Assembly (NCBI GenBank): GCA_021401465.1
Contig: JADDMT010000106.1
Span: forward strand, 35,829 to 99,828
Origin: Teratosphaeria epicoccoides
Lineage: Eukaryota > Ascomycota > Dothideomycetes > Mycosphaerellales > Teratosphaeriaceae
Direction: 5' to 3'
DNA: 64,000 nucleotides
Shown: in pieces, positions 44,974 through 55,334 of the stretch
How positions within the stretch are numbered: the first letter of the stretch is position 1
Layout of the letters: each line of letters starts with the position of its first letter
The notes under the pieces: generated by a model
The model's database searches: none
What the model was told of the DNA's origin: nothing
Seen by the model: the letters and a program-made list of their open reading frames with translations, nothing else
Position numbers and translations under genes: made by a program

Positions 44974-45660
44974 TCATCGTTCCTCCATCTTCATGCGTAG
45001 CTGTATGCCTTCCCATCCTCTCTTCACCACATCTTCCATGACGCTACCTCTCAGCTTGCATCTCGCCTCATCAATCGGTAGCAAGTAGCTCTTGTACATC
45101 ATCTCCTCCTCATTGACACCAGTTCCCTGGTGCCAGACCGGATCGCAAGCCTCTTCTTCACCATTTTCTCCCACAAATATATCCAAAGCTACCCTCTGCT
45201 TGATGGTCAATCCAGATTCCGGATACCTCGCTGGTTGCCTATAGACTCTGTCCCCTGCCTCTTCAAATGCATTCTCGATCTCCCTTGGCACAGACTCGGC
45301 CACATACCAAAACAAAAGATACTGGGTCGTCGCCGTCAACGGCAGGAACTGCGTCCACACCGGCTCGGTCACAAAAACCTCATGTGGTCCCTCATCAGGA
45401 TCTGGCTGCCGATGCCTCAAAGGTATCGGTATCACTCTGTTCCTATACCCACTTTCCTCAAAACCTTCTCGCTCAGCAGCGCGGATCGTATCTTCGTTGG
45501 CGTTTCGCCGGCCTTTGGGCAAGAACCAATAACGCTCGCCAGTGTGGTAGCAGACGACTACGCGGGCGGAGGCGATGTGGAAGATTGCGACTCCGGTGCC
45601 GATGGTGAGGTGGGAGGAGGGGAAGGAGGCGTAGACTGGGTTGGAGTGTGATGGGGGCAT
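44974..45660 (-). CDS. Nudix hydrolase
   Basis: A single exon encodes 228 residues from the ATG at 45660. The Nudix box is perfect: G50-x5-E56-x7-R64-E65-x2-E68-E69-x-G71, in GRRNANEDTIRAAEREGFEE. Upstream, TIGTGVAIFHIASARVVVCY forms the usual first strands, and WFLPKGR leads into the box. The enzyme would hydrolyse a nucleoside diphosphate linked to another moiety; the substrate (NADH, diadenosine polyphosphate, capped RNA, inositol pyrophosphate) cannot be told from the box. The C-terminal part (WHQGTGVNEEEMMYKSYLL) looks like that of a conserved fungal subfamily. Cytosolic by default, as no targeting signal is visible. Confidence 0.92.
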   Translation of the reverse strand: MPPSHSNPVYASFPSSHLTIGTGVAIFHIASARVVVCYHTGERYWFLPKGRRNANEDTIRAAEREGFEESGYRNRVIPIPLRHRQPDPDEGPHEVFVTEPVWTQFLPLTATTQYLLFWYVAESVPREIENAFEEAGDRVYRQPARYPESGLTIKQRVALDIFVGENGEEEACDPVWHQGTGVNEEEMMYKSYLLPIDEARCKLRGSVMEDVVKRGWEGIQLRMKMEER

Positions 45661-46134
45661 GGTCGTGGATTAGGTATAATGGGAGATGTGGATATCGATG
45701 TGGACTTCACCCATTGCATAGATTGCTAGCGAGTGTTCATTGTGCTGCTGAAGATTGCTCGTCCTGCACCTTGTGAAGTGGCAACCATAAAGTAATGTTG
45801 TCTTCCGCTTGTATGTACAGCTCCGGTGCCGCCAAACTACGTCATTCTCCGGGCGCGGCGCTCCATGCAATATGCAGGAAACGGTAGCCGCCGACTACCG
45901 TCTAATTTGGAAGCTCAAGAAGATGCGAGGAGTCGAGGCTGCACAGATGGCTGTATCCCAGCTGAGCAGCCTTCCCAACGCAGCATCAGACGAGCCGGCC
46001 AATTGCGTTTGCGACGGCAACGTCGCATTCGAACCGCCTTGTCGTACACGGTCTCACACAGCAGCCGCCATTACCTACATAGGTAGTACTTCCTTGATGG
46101 GTCAGCCGAAGGTTGGGACGCCCTGTAACCTGAA
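45661..46134. other. Intergenic gap upstream of the bZIP frame
   Basis: May contain the missing 5' exon of the bZIP gene; an open frame on the plus strand from 45809 has no recognisable motif. Confidence 0.4.
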
Positions 46135-47133
46135 GTGACTCATCGCCACTCACGCAGGGCTGAGCATTCATGTGATACCGAGCATCATGTTCAGCTGAGC
46201 CATAGCCTATACAAGGACTGTCATCTTCGCACCCGAGACTCTAGACTTTCTCCACCAACTGCCATCCAGGCTACCAAGCGCTCTACACAACACCTCCGCT
46301 CCTTCCGGCCTCTTCGGAGGCCTTCTACCAACTTGCAAAGATGCCAGCCGCATGCTCAGCAACAGGCGTCGCACGTCAACTGGCAGCAGCCATCGGCGGT
46401 CAACGGGCCTCACCACGAGCTACCATATGATTGTTTTGATGGTCAAGACTCCCAAGAGTTCAATTACGACGACATTGACTGGACTACAGCTTTTGGATCT
46501 TCTACCGGATGTGCCCTTGATACATCAACGAACGACACGATATCGACGAATTTTTCTCCTGCCTTCGAGGCCGCGAGTGTGTCTTTTCGCAGTGCGAACA
46601 CTCCCGGTCTCGACTTCTCCATGACAACAGTAGCCGAAGATATTCAGGCCATGGATGCTTTGATGTTCGACGGTGTGCTTGGTGCGCCGCAGCCACAGCA
46701 CCAACGTCAAGACGTGTACCTCCCATCTCAAACACACTTGCCATCGCTGGCTTTCCGTCCAACTGCACTCTCGACGCCACGACACGATGCATCACCACAG
46801 CGCCTCCAATATGTCAGCCCAGCGCCTTTTGCACCTGACGGGCAACCAAGCGCTGCGTCAAGCAGATCCCAATCTGACCAACCGTCTTCTCGATCTCCCC
46901 ATTTTTACTGTGAGGAAAGAGTGCAGAAGCGCAAACGTAATACTGAGGCTGCACGACGTTACCGGCAGCGAAAGGTCGATAAATTGACTGATCTGGAGGA
47001 AGCGATCGTGGTGATGCAGGCGGAGAGGGATGAGTTGAGGCTGAAGCTGGCAAGGATCGAAACTGAGGCTGAGATCCTCAGAGGTATGTTCGCGCATCCC
47101 GAGAAGGATCTCGCGATGCAAAGTTTGCGATGA
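46135..47133 (+). CDS. bZIP transcription factor, Gcn4/Cpc1-type basic region, 5' end unresolved
   Basis: The frame is open from about 46129 to the stop at 47133. The basic region QKRKRNTEAARRYRQRKVDK has the N-x-x-A-A-x-x-x-R core of Gcn4/Cpc1-type factors, followed by a leucine zipper (LTDLEEAIVVMQAERDELRL, then KLARIETEAEILRGM) of about four heptads. Upstream are an acidic patch (FNYDDIDWTTAFG) that could activate transcription, and Gln/Pro/Ser-rich sequence. No ATG occurs in frame until 46621, which would give only 171 residues and lose the acidic patch. Either the start lies in an upstream exon I could not place or the short form is real. Cpc1 controls amino-acid starvation responses; whether this is the orthologue cannot be judged, because it also resembles smaller fungal bZIPs. 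Coordinates mark the open frame, not a proven start. Confidence 0.65.
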   Translation: MTHRHSRRAEHSCDTEHHVQLSHSLYKDCHLRTRDSRLSPPTAIQATKRSTQHLRSFRPLRRPSTNLQRCQPHAQQQASHVNWQQPSAVNGPHHELPYDCFDGQDSQEFNYDDIDWTTAFGSSTGCALDTSTNDTISTNFSPAFEAASVSFRSANTPGLDFSMTTVAEDIQAMDALMFDGVLGAPQPQHQRQDVYLPSQTHLPSLAFRPTALSTPRHDASPQRLQYVSPAPFAPDGQPSAASSRSQSDQPSSRSPHFYCEERVQKRKRNTEAARRYRQRKVDKLTDLEEAIVVMQAERDELRLKLARIETEAEILRGMFAHPEKDLAMQSLR

Positions 47134-47937
47134 GGCATGGTTATTGCTGCTTGTCTGAGCATGTCAGGCTTAGTTCGCGAAGTGATCGCACAGCACATCG
47201 ACCATAAATTTTCTTCGTCGCCTCTCCGTACTTATAGCCGGATCCGTCCACTTGACGCGCCAGGTGTATCAGGATTCTACCAATTCTCACTATTCAGGCC
47301 TTGGTCGAACGGAAGACCCTGAGCTCACACCACAATAGGTCTCAAGTCTACAACAAGCTCGCTTCCAACAGGTGATACTGCACATCTGCCTCCACCGTTG
47401 GTGTCGAGTTGCGAAAGACCGCTGGTGCTGGCCTCGATCCCATCGCCATTCATTGGAGATTAAGATGCGAACAAGACAAGGGTGCGCCCAGGTCAAATAT
47501 CCTGGCCGTATGACTGCAGGAGCAGAGTCAGCTAGCATCCATCACATGAGCCACAATCTCTCCGAGCCAGCGAAGCCAAGGTCGTCTCAAACGATGTCGA
47601 ATATATAGATCAATAAGCCTTCTGCGATGTTCACCTGGGTCTCATGGCTTTCATCTCGGCATAAGTATCATCATGACCATGCCATGATCGAGAATGCAAC
47701 GGAGCGCACTTACGCGGGTCATTGATATCTGAGGCAGGAGTCGACAGAGAGTGGTCGGGGTCAGTCGGACGTAGAGGCGTTGCCAGGTCTGTCTGAGAGC
47801 ATGGACACGTATATATCTGATTTTACAAGCAAGACTCATTCCGAGCAGACTGAAATACGACCTTCTCTCGTATGTCGAGATCCTTTGTCAGAACGGCTCA
47901 TCCTTCCTTTTCTACTAATGACCCAGAGGTCGGCTGC

Positions 47938-48127
47938 AAGGGTCCGGAGTCACACGAAGCAGGCTCTCTGTGCCTCATGCAGCCACCGCGTTGTGCTGTC
48001 TTTATTAGTCTACATCCCAGTCAGCTTGTGTTCTGATTCCTCTTGTTCATTGTACTACGACCCTCGAAATACTTGGGTTGTGCCTAGCTCAGATTGACAG
48101 CGTGCATATCCTAAAACTACCATCTGC
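47938..48127. repeat. Tandem duplication, copy 1
   Basis: This 190-bp segment recurs 202 bp downstream. Both copies contain gagtcacacgaagcagg, gccaccgcgttgtgctg, ctacatcccag, cttgttcattgt, accctcgaaatacttggg and cagcgtgcatat in the same order. They differ at scattered single bases. It is non-coding. Confidence 0.92.
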
Positions 48128-48139
48128 GCTTGTGAACAG

Positions 48140-48333
48140 AAGGGTCAGGAGTCACACGAAGCAGGGTATCTATGCCTCACAGAGCCACCGCGTTGTGCTG
48201 CCTTTATTGGTCTACATCCCAGTAAGCTTGTGTTCTAATGCCCTCTTGTTCATTGTGCTGGGACCCTCGAAATACTTGGGGTGTGCCTAGCTCAGATCGA
48301 CAGCGTGCATATGCCAACACCACTATCTCCGTG
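48140..48333. repeat. Tandem duplication, copy 2
   Basis: Second copy, about 85 to 90 percent identical to copy 1 by eye, following a 12-bp gap. The differences are mostly transitions plus a few single-base indels. Confidence 0.92.
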
Positions 48334-49102
48334 AAAATTGGCCGGCCTTTCGAAGAGCAAGTTTGTGAATCAAATCTTACAGATTCCTGTGCCATGTAGA
48401 CATAATACGTACACATCAAACAGATCATGCAGCTCCCGTCCTGCCAACCTTTGTCCTTCACCTTTATCCTTCGAGTTTCCGATGATGTCAAGCGACATCG
48501 TTATCAATCGACTTCAACTTGGCCCGTCTTCGATGCATTGCACGCAGGATCATTCTGCACATTACACAGCAACAGATCCCATGATCGTGGGCAGCGTGTC
48601 TCGTCCTTGTGAAGTTGCGCAACAGGAACGGCTGCACTCTCCGAGTCCTCACGCGGGCGAAGCCAAGTCGTAGACATGTGAAGTAGTTCGGAGGGTTCCG
48701 GCCAGACAGAACGTCAATGGGCGGAGACGCAGAACGCAGAACGCATGCTCGCCAGATACTTCTCCATCCAGAACGCAGGTGCGCGGTCCAGATCCAGCGT
48801 AGCGTATGGCAGCAGTAGATGGCTTCATTGCACTTCATTTGTCTCAGCGCGCTATTACGCGAAAGGGTTAGGACAGCAATGTTGCCTTGCCATAATCAAG
48901 ACAACTGAGGCACCGGGCCGGGGAGAGGTCACCCCTCTCGTGGACCATTCCTTCTGAAACGCGGTTGGGAGTCGAGATCTGAGAATCCTGACAGAGTTCG
49001 AGCATAACGAGGCCGTAGGTCGGTCATGCAGGCCCAAGGTTCCCGGTCAGCGACTTCTTTAGGCGAAAGTGGGTGGGTTATACCGGGATTTGAGTCCGGC
49101 CA

Positions 49103-52100
49103 CTACACTCCGGACCCTGGCCCCGAGGTTTGCTGGTGCATAAAGTTGCCAGATGCATCGAACCCATTCATCGGCCCAGGTGCGAAGCTGCCAAGCCCGA
49201 GACCTTCAGCCCAGTCCCACTCTAGTGTCATAGGCATCTGCCACAGATCCTGGGGCACAAAAGGCTGCTGAAACGCTCCGCCAGCGCCCACGCCAGAGGC
49301 GGTGTCGAATCCACTCATTCCCATATCCGTGCCCGCTATCAACGGGTCTGTTAATGGGGGATCGGGTGGCGAGAATCCTGTTGTCATATGATTGCTGAAG
49401 TCCGCTTGTGGGCCTGGGTTGAAGCCGGGCGGAGGAGGCGCGTGCTGTTGTTGCTGTTGCGTCGGCATTTGGCCAGAGTCCATATTGCCGCCTGGCATCT
49501 GTTGGGACCCCGACATGGCAGCACCATTGCTCCAATGACCGGCCAAATTCTGCATCTGCTGATCGTAGCCTTGCCCTGATGCTTGCTGACTCGAGAAAGC
49601 GGGTTTTTGTTGCTGGTGTGGACTTCTCTTCCACTCTGAGCCGGGTGCTCCGGGACTACCGGCCCAGCTGGCGGGCGACCCACCTGCCTGGCTACCACCG
49701 TTCTCCGATCTGGCCATACTTTGACGCAGACTTGGAGTCTGCAGTGGTCGTCGGTATGCCGCCTGAGTCTCGACTTGCATCTGCTCCAGTGTCTTGCCCT
49801 CCTCGAGCGCAGCAACGATGGCAGCCTCGGTCGCGCCACGGTCGCGCATAGCACGCTCCATCTCCTTCCTCTCCTTCTCAGTCATCATTTGGCCGCCCAC
49901 AGCCTTTCGCTTGGAGACGCCTCTGTGGTTCATCCGATCCTTCTCAGCTTTCGACAATACTATTGTGGCAATGCGCTCGAATTCAGCACAGACCTGGAGC
50001 ATGCGACGGACATTCCCGTTCGCCTCGATGATGTCACGCTCGAGCATCGTCAAGAAAGAGACCACTGAAGCCATCAAGCGTAGATCACTACGCGCCCGTG
50101 CATCCTGCGGATTCTGTAGGATGTTTGCAAAGAGCGTCACTAGTGCTGAGACCGGGTAGTAAAGGATCAGCCTGCAGATGTGTCAGCTTCAATACTCTTC
50201 CAAGCCAGTCATATGCTGCACACTCACCAGACACATGCATAGTCGCCTTGCGGAATGTATCTGATCAGCGCGATGCTGGTTCTGGCCGCATTGACACAAA
50301 GTGCCGCACTCATGAACACTCGAGGGTTCAGTGGTCTCGAATTCAGACCTTGCACTGCGTACTCGCTCAGGCGACTGGTCCAGTACCCGTGGTGCACACT
50401 CATGCGATGCACCGTTGTCAGACAATTGTAGTAAGCGAAGTGGAGCACAACGACGTGCAAAATAAGAGGTGTATGAGCAGCATTGATCTCGTTGTCCGGT
50501 CTGAAATCCGCCGGGATCGAGTCTTTCCATGCTTCGAGTTCGGTATCCAAATCTCCAATGGTGTTGAGGAGCTCGCCATCTGTTTGCCTACTGGCCTTCA
50601 CACTGTACAAATTCTTATATACTCGACTTTGTATTTGTGCAAAAAGACACATAAGCCGGAACAGATTCATGGTCTTCCTGCCTCCCTTGTCCGCAGCCGT
50701 CTGCTCGGTGGTAAGAGGCACGTTGCCCACGTTATCTGGCGGATATTCAGATGGTAGCTCCACGTTCATGTCATCATCGTCTTGAGCGGGTGGCCGTCCA
50801 GACCGGAGGCAGATATCCTTATCAAGCATATATGCGATCCAGAATACGCGCTTGCGCTGCTCATTCTCAGCATCGTGGAGGCCAAAGCCCGAGCCCCGCT
50901 TATGAAGACCAAGGGAGTGCGCCAGACGGATAGCAGCAGCGACAAGGAAGAACGAAGGTTGCGGATTGGGTGTGCCCTGTAGGAAGAGGGCCATACCCAA
51001 CAAAGCTTGGACGGACAGCAAGTCAGTGTTTCGAATCGTGAGTTCAGTCATAACAGCCATGGCATTCTTCAGGTAGCCCCAGGCATGTGCATCTTCTTCT
51101 TGACCGACAACGTTTGACATGACACGTAGGCGGTGTCCAATGGCGAGCGCGACGTTGAGAGAGGCCCACCATCCCGAGCCTTCATACGGATCGAGCGAGT
51201 AGTGCTTATCAACCAAGTGCATGAATGTCGGTTCATGGAATAGCGGGAACATCTGATTGAAATGCTCAAAATAGTCTCTCAACAGTGCGTAGCAATCCTG
51301 TTTGCCAGGAAGTGGTTGAAAGACTCGGCGCTCGAACAGGTCGTTGAAAACCTCTGGCTTCCAGTGATCCCATCCCTGCTTCTCGTCTGAGGCTGCACAA
51401 GCGATCATTTGCTGGAAGCTCTTGTCTCCAGTCTTCTCATTGACCCATTGAATGCCTCTCGGCGAGAAAATGGAGAAGCCAGACGACGAGCCAATATAGC
51501 GTGTTTCGCCGTAATTGTTAGTAATGAGAGAGCACATCTGATCTGCCAACGCATCGACATCCTTGGCTGACCGCTGGAAGGGATCCTTGTTGCCGTTACT
51601 ACCAGCCTCTGGCGATCCTGCTTCACCAGTTCCATTCACCTGAGATGTAGCAGATTGCTGGTCCTTAGGCGTGCCCACGGTGTGGTTTGCCGGCGTCTTT
51701 GGCTCTGCAGCAGCTTGTTGCTGAGCTGTCGGTCCTGGCTGAGTCTGGGTCGGGCTGGCGCTGTTGCTTGCAAGCCCAGCAGTCCTTCGCTCCTCCAATT
51801 TCTTCTCGAGTGTCCCCAAGTCGGTTTTACCGCCATCGTCATCAGCCAAAAGCCCAGACAGCCTGAGCAAGCTCTCCATTCTGCCTAGCCGATTCTCGAG
51901 ACCTTCAATATACTTCGCTCCTTTCGGCGCTGCCCGTTTCTTCTCGACGTGGGTGAAAATGCACTCCGTCTTATAGTTCTCACAGTGACTGCACTTCGGC
52001 ATCTTGCCGTCACACTTGATCTTCTTCTTACGGCACATGTCACATGCCCGTGCAATGCGGCGCCGCTTTGCGTCTCTCGGGCCCGCACCTTCATCATGCT

Positions 52101-52275
52101 CGTCTTGGTCGTTGTCCTGTTCGTTGACATCTCCGTTGTCTTCGTCGCCGAAATCGTAATTGGTATCTTGCGGGAACCAGTGCGCTCCATGCTGAGGTGG
52201 GCCATCGATGCCAATTGCTGCGGGGAGAGCGCCGGCAGAGACATTGCCGAAGATTGGAGTCTGTGCTGGATTCAT
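49103..52275 (-). CDS. Large Zn2Cys6 transcription factor with fungal_trans domain
   Basis: Two exons on the minus strand (52275-50228 and 50171-49103, intron 56 nt) encode 1,038 residues. The ATG at 52275 is used; a TTG ten codons upstream is not. The zinc cluster is at C78-x2-C81-x6-C88-x6-C95-x2-C98-x6-C105 in ARACDMCRKKKIKC, then MPKCSHCENYKTEC. It is followed by a coiled-coil-like segment (IEGLENRLGRMESLLRLSGL). The fungal_trans domain follows (about 320-620), with FNQMFPLFHEPTFMHLVD, GWWASLNVALAIGHRL, AAAIRLAHSLGLH, and RKRVFWIAYMLDKDICLRSG as landmarks. The C-terminal 350 residues are Gln/Pro/Gly-rich with an E-rich helix, and probably activating. The intron cuts the domain end and must be spliced for the C-terminus. 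Nuclear regulator; target unknown. An acidic N-terminus (DFGDEDNGDVNEQDNDQDEH) precedes the zinc cluster. Confidence 0.9.
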
Positions 52276-54329
52276 TGTGTGGCTAGTCCTTCGTGCAGAG
52301 TGCAACGTCGCGTTGACTGATGCTAAATGCTCGGCTAACGGTGCTACGCTGCCAAACGGCCCGGGACCCTCGTGGTGGGCGGCGCTGTTCCTGCTTACCT
52401 ATGCGCCATCTGTTGAGGTGAGACACGCATTCACTGATAGCCGCTGCGATGTTGCAATAGGTCTGATATGCGACTTGGACGGCCAAAGGAGTCGGTGCCC
52501 TTAGTGAACATCTGGGTCGCATTGTAAGGTGAGTCGGCGACGTGCCAGGTAAGACCCCAGCTTAAACTTCAGGGCAGACACGAGCGGCGCGGAGATTTAC
52601 AAGGGCCCGAGTCTTAGACCTTTCCGGCCAGTCAGTCTGGGCTTGATCGCCAAGATCCGCCCGTTGCTCGGTGTCTGCGAACGAACGGCGACACCGTTCT
52701 CGCTGGATTCGCTGCTATCGAACAAGCCCGTACACGACGACTCCTGGCAGTATGCATAGCGTCGATCCGTCCGCCGGTCGATCTAGAGTCTTGGGAGATG
52801 TTATGCTTGGCCGTGGGCGCCATCGGATCCTGGCGCCAAGGATGCTCTCGACGACGCTGCCTGACGCCAATGTGGCGCAGCAGTGGATGCAAACTTGGGC
52901 GACGACGTGGTGGTCGCAAACCACGTGGTCGCTCGCAAGGAGTTATATCTGTAGTGAAGGATATCTGTAGTAAAGGTGTTGCTACATGCACTTGCAAGTT
53001 GGACATCGGAAGCTAAGACATCCCGTCGACATTACATTGTGATTCTTGCTATCATTCAAGGCTGCTGTCGCGTAGCTTGCCAGTCATCATACGAGATCAA
53101 TGCTGGGTGCTCCTCTCCCACGTTCCAGAACTGTCTGCACTTCGAATGATGTCAAGAAATTTACCAAGGCTCTTGCTGGTTGCTGTCATAGTACGTTCAG
53201 CCAAGTCCATAGCCAAACAATCGAATCCCTGTGCTGGCGATATGGCAGGAGGTAGCCTCGTGGAGAAATGGTGCAACACAATACATCACGCCACAAACTT
53301 CATGACTACGCACAGCCCGACATCTGCTCTCGCTAGGAACGCCACTCACAGGCGGAGCATTTAACGCCTGGACTGGCCTGCTTGGACCTTGCACATCTGT
53401 CGCTGAGGCCACCAAGATCCCTGGCCCCTCAAAGCTGTTTCACGTAGACCCTTACGGACAGCATTAAAGTCCTCACATCGGTGCTCAACCTTGAAGTGTC
53501 GTCCAACCCTGTCGCTGCATCAATTCAAGGCGGAAGATTGGCTAAGATTCATTCTCAGCTGAACTTGCCCCTCTCCTCAGCCCTCCAATAGCCTGCGTGG
53601 TCTCGACCACCAATCTTCGCTCGACCTTGGCAACGACAACGTTTCTTTTTGCGACAACAGGTAAGACCACCCTGTCATGCTGCTGCTGGCGAATGAAAGT
53701 TGCTGGAAGTAACGGCGTGCAAGAGCGCAATATCGCGTCAAGTAGTCGACGTTGGATCGCACTCCCGGAATGCAGCTCTGCAAAGTGCTTCATGCTCGTT
53801 TTGAGTAAACTGACATTCATTGTCATTTGCCAACCACATCGAGATCAATGAGATGTTCAGCACGAATCCGGGAGCCGTAGATGCCATATACTGCTCATTG
53901 AACCGAGCCGATGTCGATGAGGCTGATCTGGCTGCTGCGCCTCATCCTGAATGTACTACGGCATAGTTGTTGCGCCTCGTTCTCAAATGAGCCATGACCC
54001 TTGCGCAAATGGCTCTAGGAGCTCTTGGCCGAATTGCTCGACCGTAAAGCCAAGAGAACGTCGCGCCGTTCAGTGAGCTCCACGTTTCTTCCTGGCGGTG
54101 CTGTAGCGTTGCAAACCCACCAATCACTATCGAACGAATGGGTCTAGCCTCTGAGTAAATCCTCATCCAGCGAGCTGTCATGGATTCCCCGACTTCTCTC
54201 AGCAGCACACAGTAGCCTCAGCACGTTTTTGCCTTGTACCGCCAACTAATCCAGGCAGACAATGCAGTCAGGTGACATAGTCTACCTTCGATGCTCGCGT
54301 CACTACTGAGACGCTAAGCACGCTAGGTT
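52276..54329. other. Intergenic stretch between divergent genes
   Basis: Contains promoters of the large regulator (minus) and the metallophosphoesterase (plus), and a small tandem repeat at 52945-52976. No gene is supported. Confidence 0.5.
52945..52976. repeat. 16-bp direct tandem repeat, two copies
   Basis: Two adjacent units (atatctgtagtgaagg and atatctgtagtaaagg) differ at one base. Non-coding, about 670 bp upstream of the Zn2Cys6 gene start. Confidence 0.85.
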
Positions 54330-55334
54330 ATGGCCTCTGACCGGAGTCGTGTTCGCATTGTATGCATCTCAGATACGCACAATGCAGCGCCAGGCGAAGG
54401 TTTTACGTTACCCAAAGGTGACGTTCTGATCCATGCCGGAGACCTCACGAATCAAGGCAGCCATGCAGAATTGAAGAAAGCGTTTGCTTGGATTGACAAG
54501 GCGAATTTTGCTGCGAAAGTCGTAGTAGCTGGTATGCAATGTTGAAAGCGGACGCATTATGAAAGTCAGACTAACAATGTTATTGCGCAAGGGAACCACG
54601 ATCTGTCTCTAGATCGCACCTACCAGCTAAAGCACGCCGAGGGATGGAAAGTCGAAGCACAGAACTTCGACGCGTGCAGGAGATTGTTGGCAGATGCATC
54701 GAGCATCACTTACTTTGATCACTCAAGCACTGTGATCAAGATCCCTAAGAAAGACGTCTCGCTCCGAATATTCGGTTCACCCTACTCTCCCGAACGAGCG
54801 AAGAAGCAGAACTGGGCCTTCCAATACCCTGAGCGTGATGCCGACGCGATCTGGAGCGCTGTCTCGACCGATCTAGACATCTCGATCACCCACGGCGCTC
54901 CTGCAGGCCACTGTGATACCAGCGCCCACTGGCAAGAGGGCGGCTGTAGTTCCCTGTTCCAGCACGTCTCCCGGGTGCGACCGCTGTTACATGTGTGTGG
55001 CCACTATCACGAGGGCCGTGGTGCTGAGATTGTGCGATGGAAGGATGGCAACAAAGAAGGTGAGATTCCAGATCGAGCCACTGCGGCAGACGGCGTTGGC
55101 TATCGTTGGCAGGATCCAGGAGCTGGTCAGGGTAACAAGAAACAGTCGCTGCTCGATCTGACAGGTACACGCGGTGGTATTGCTCTGGAGCCGGGCTTAG
55201 AGACTGCGATCGTGAATGCCAGCGTGATGGCCAAAAGTTTCAGTCAAGGAGCGAAGGCCTTCAATAAGCCCGTTGTCGTCGATTTGATGGTGCCAACCAT
55301 AAGTAGGGGGGTTTGGAGCGGTGCTGATCCATAA
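54330..55334 (+). CDS. Calcineurin-like metallophosphoesterase
   Basis: Two exons (54330-54531 and 54592-55334, intron 60 nt with branch GACTAAC) encode 314 residues. The five metallophosphoesterase blocks appear in order: D-x-H in IVCISDTHN (residue about 15), GDLTNQGSH, the splice-restored GNHD, ITHGAPAGH, and GHYHEGRG, which together supply the ligands of the dinuclear metal centre. The intron splits the glycine codon of GNHD, so the unspliced frame lacks it. The spacing and the C-terminal WQDPGAGQGNKKQSLLDLTG and KPVVVDLMVP resemble the MPPED/UPF0046 phosphodiesterase group. The substrate is unknown; family members hydrolyse cyclic nucleotides or phosphodiesters. No signal peptide is seen. 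Confidence 0.93.

Larger units (their letters stand above)
47134..49102. other. Intergenic stretch carrying a 190-bp tandem duplication
   Basis: No supported gene. The duplication is listed separately; the rest shows no motif. Confidence 0.5.

Noticed and set aside
49083..49125. tRNA-like text (gatttgagtccggcc) near 49090
   Set aside because: The T-arm-like sequence lacks matching D-arm and acceptor stem; no cloverleaf could be drawn.
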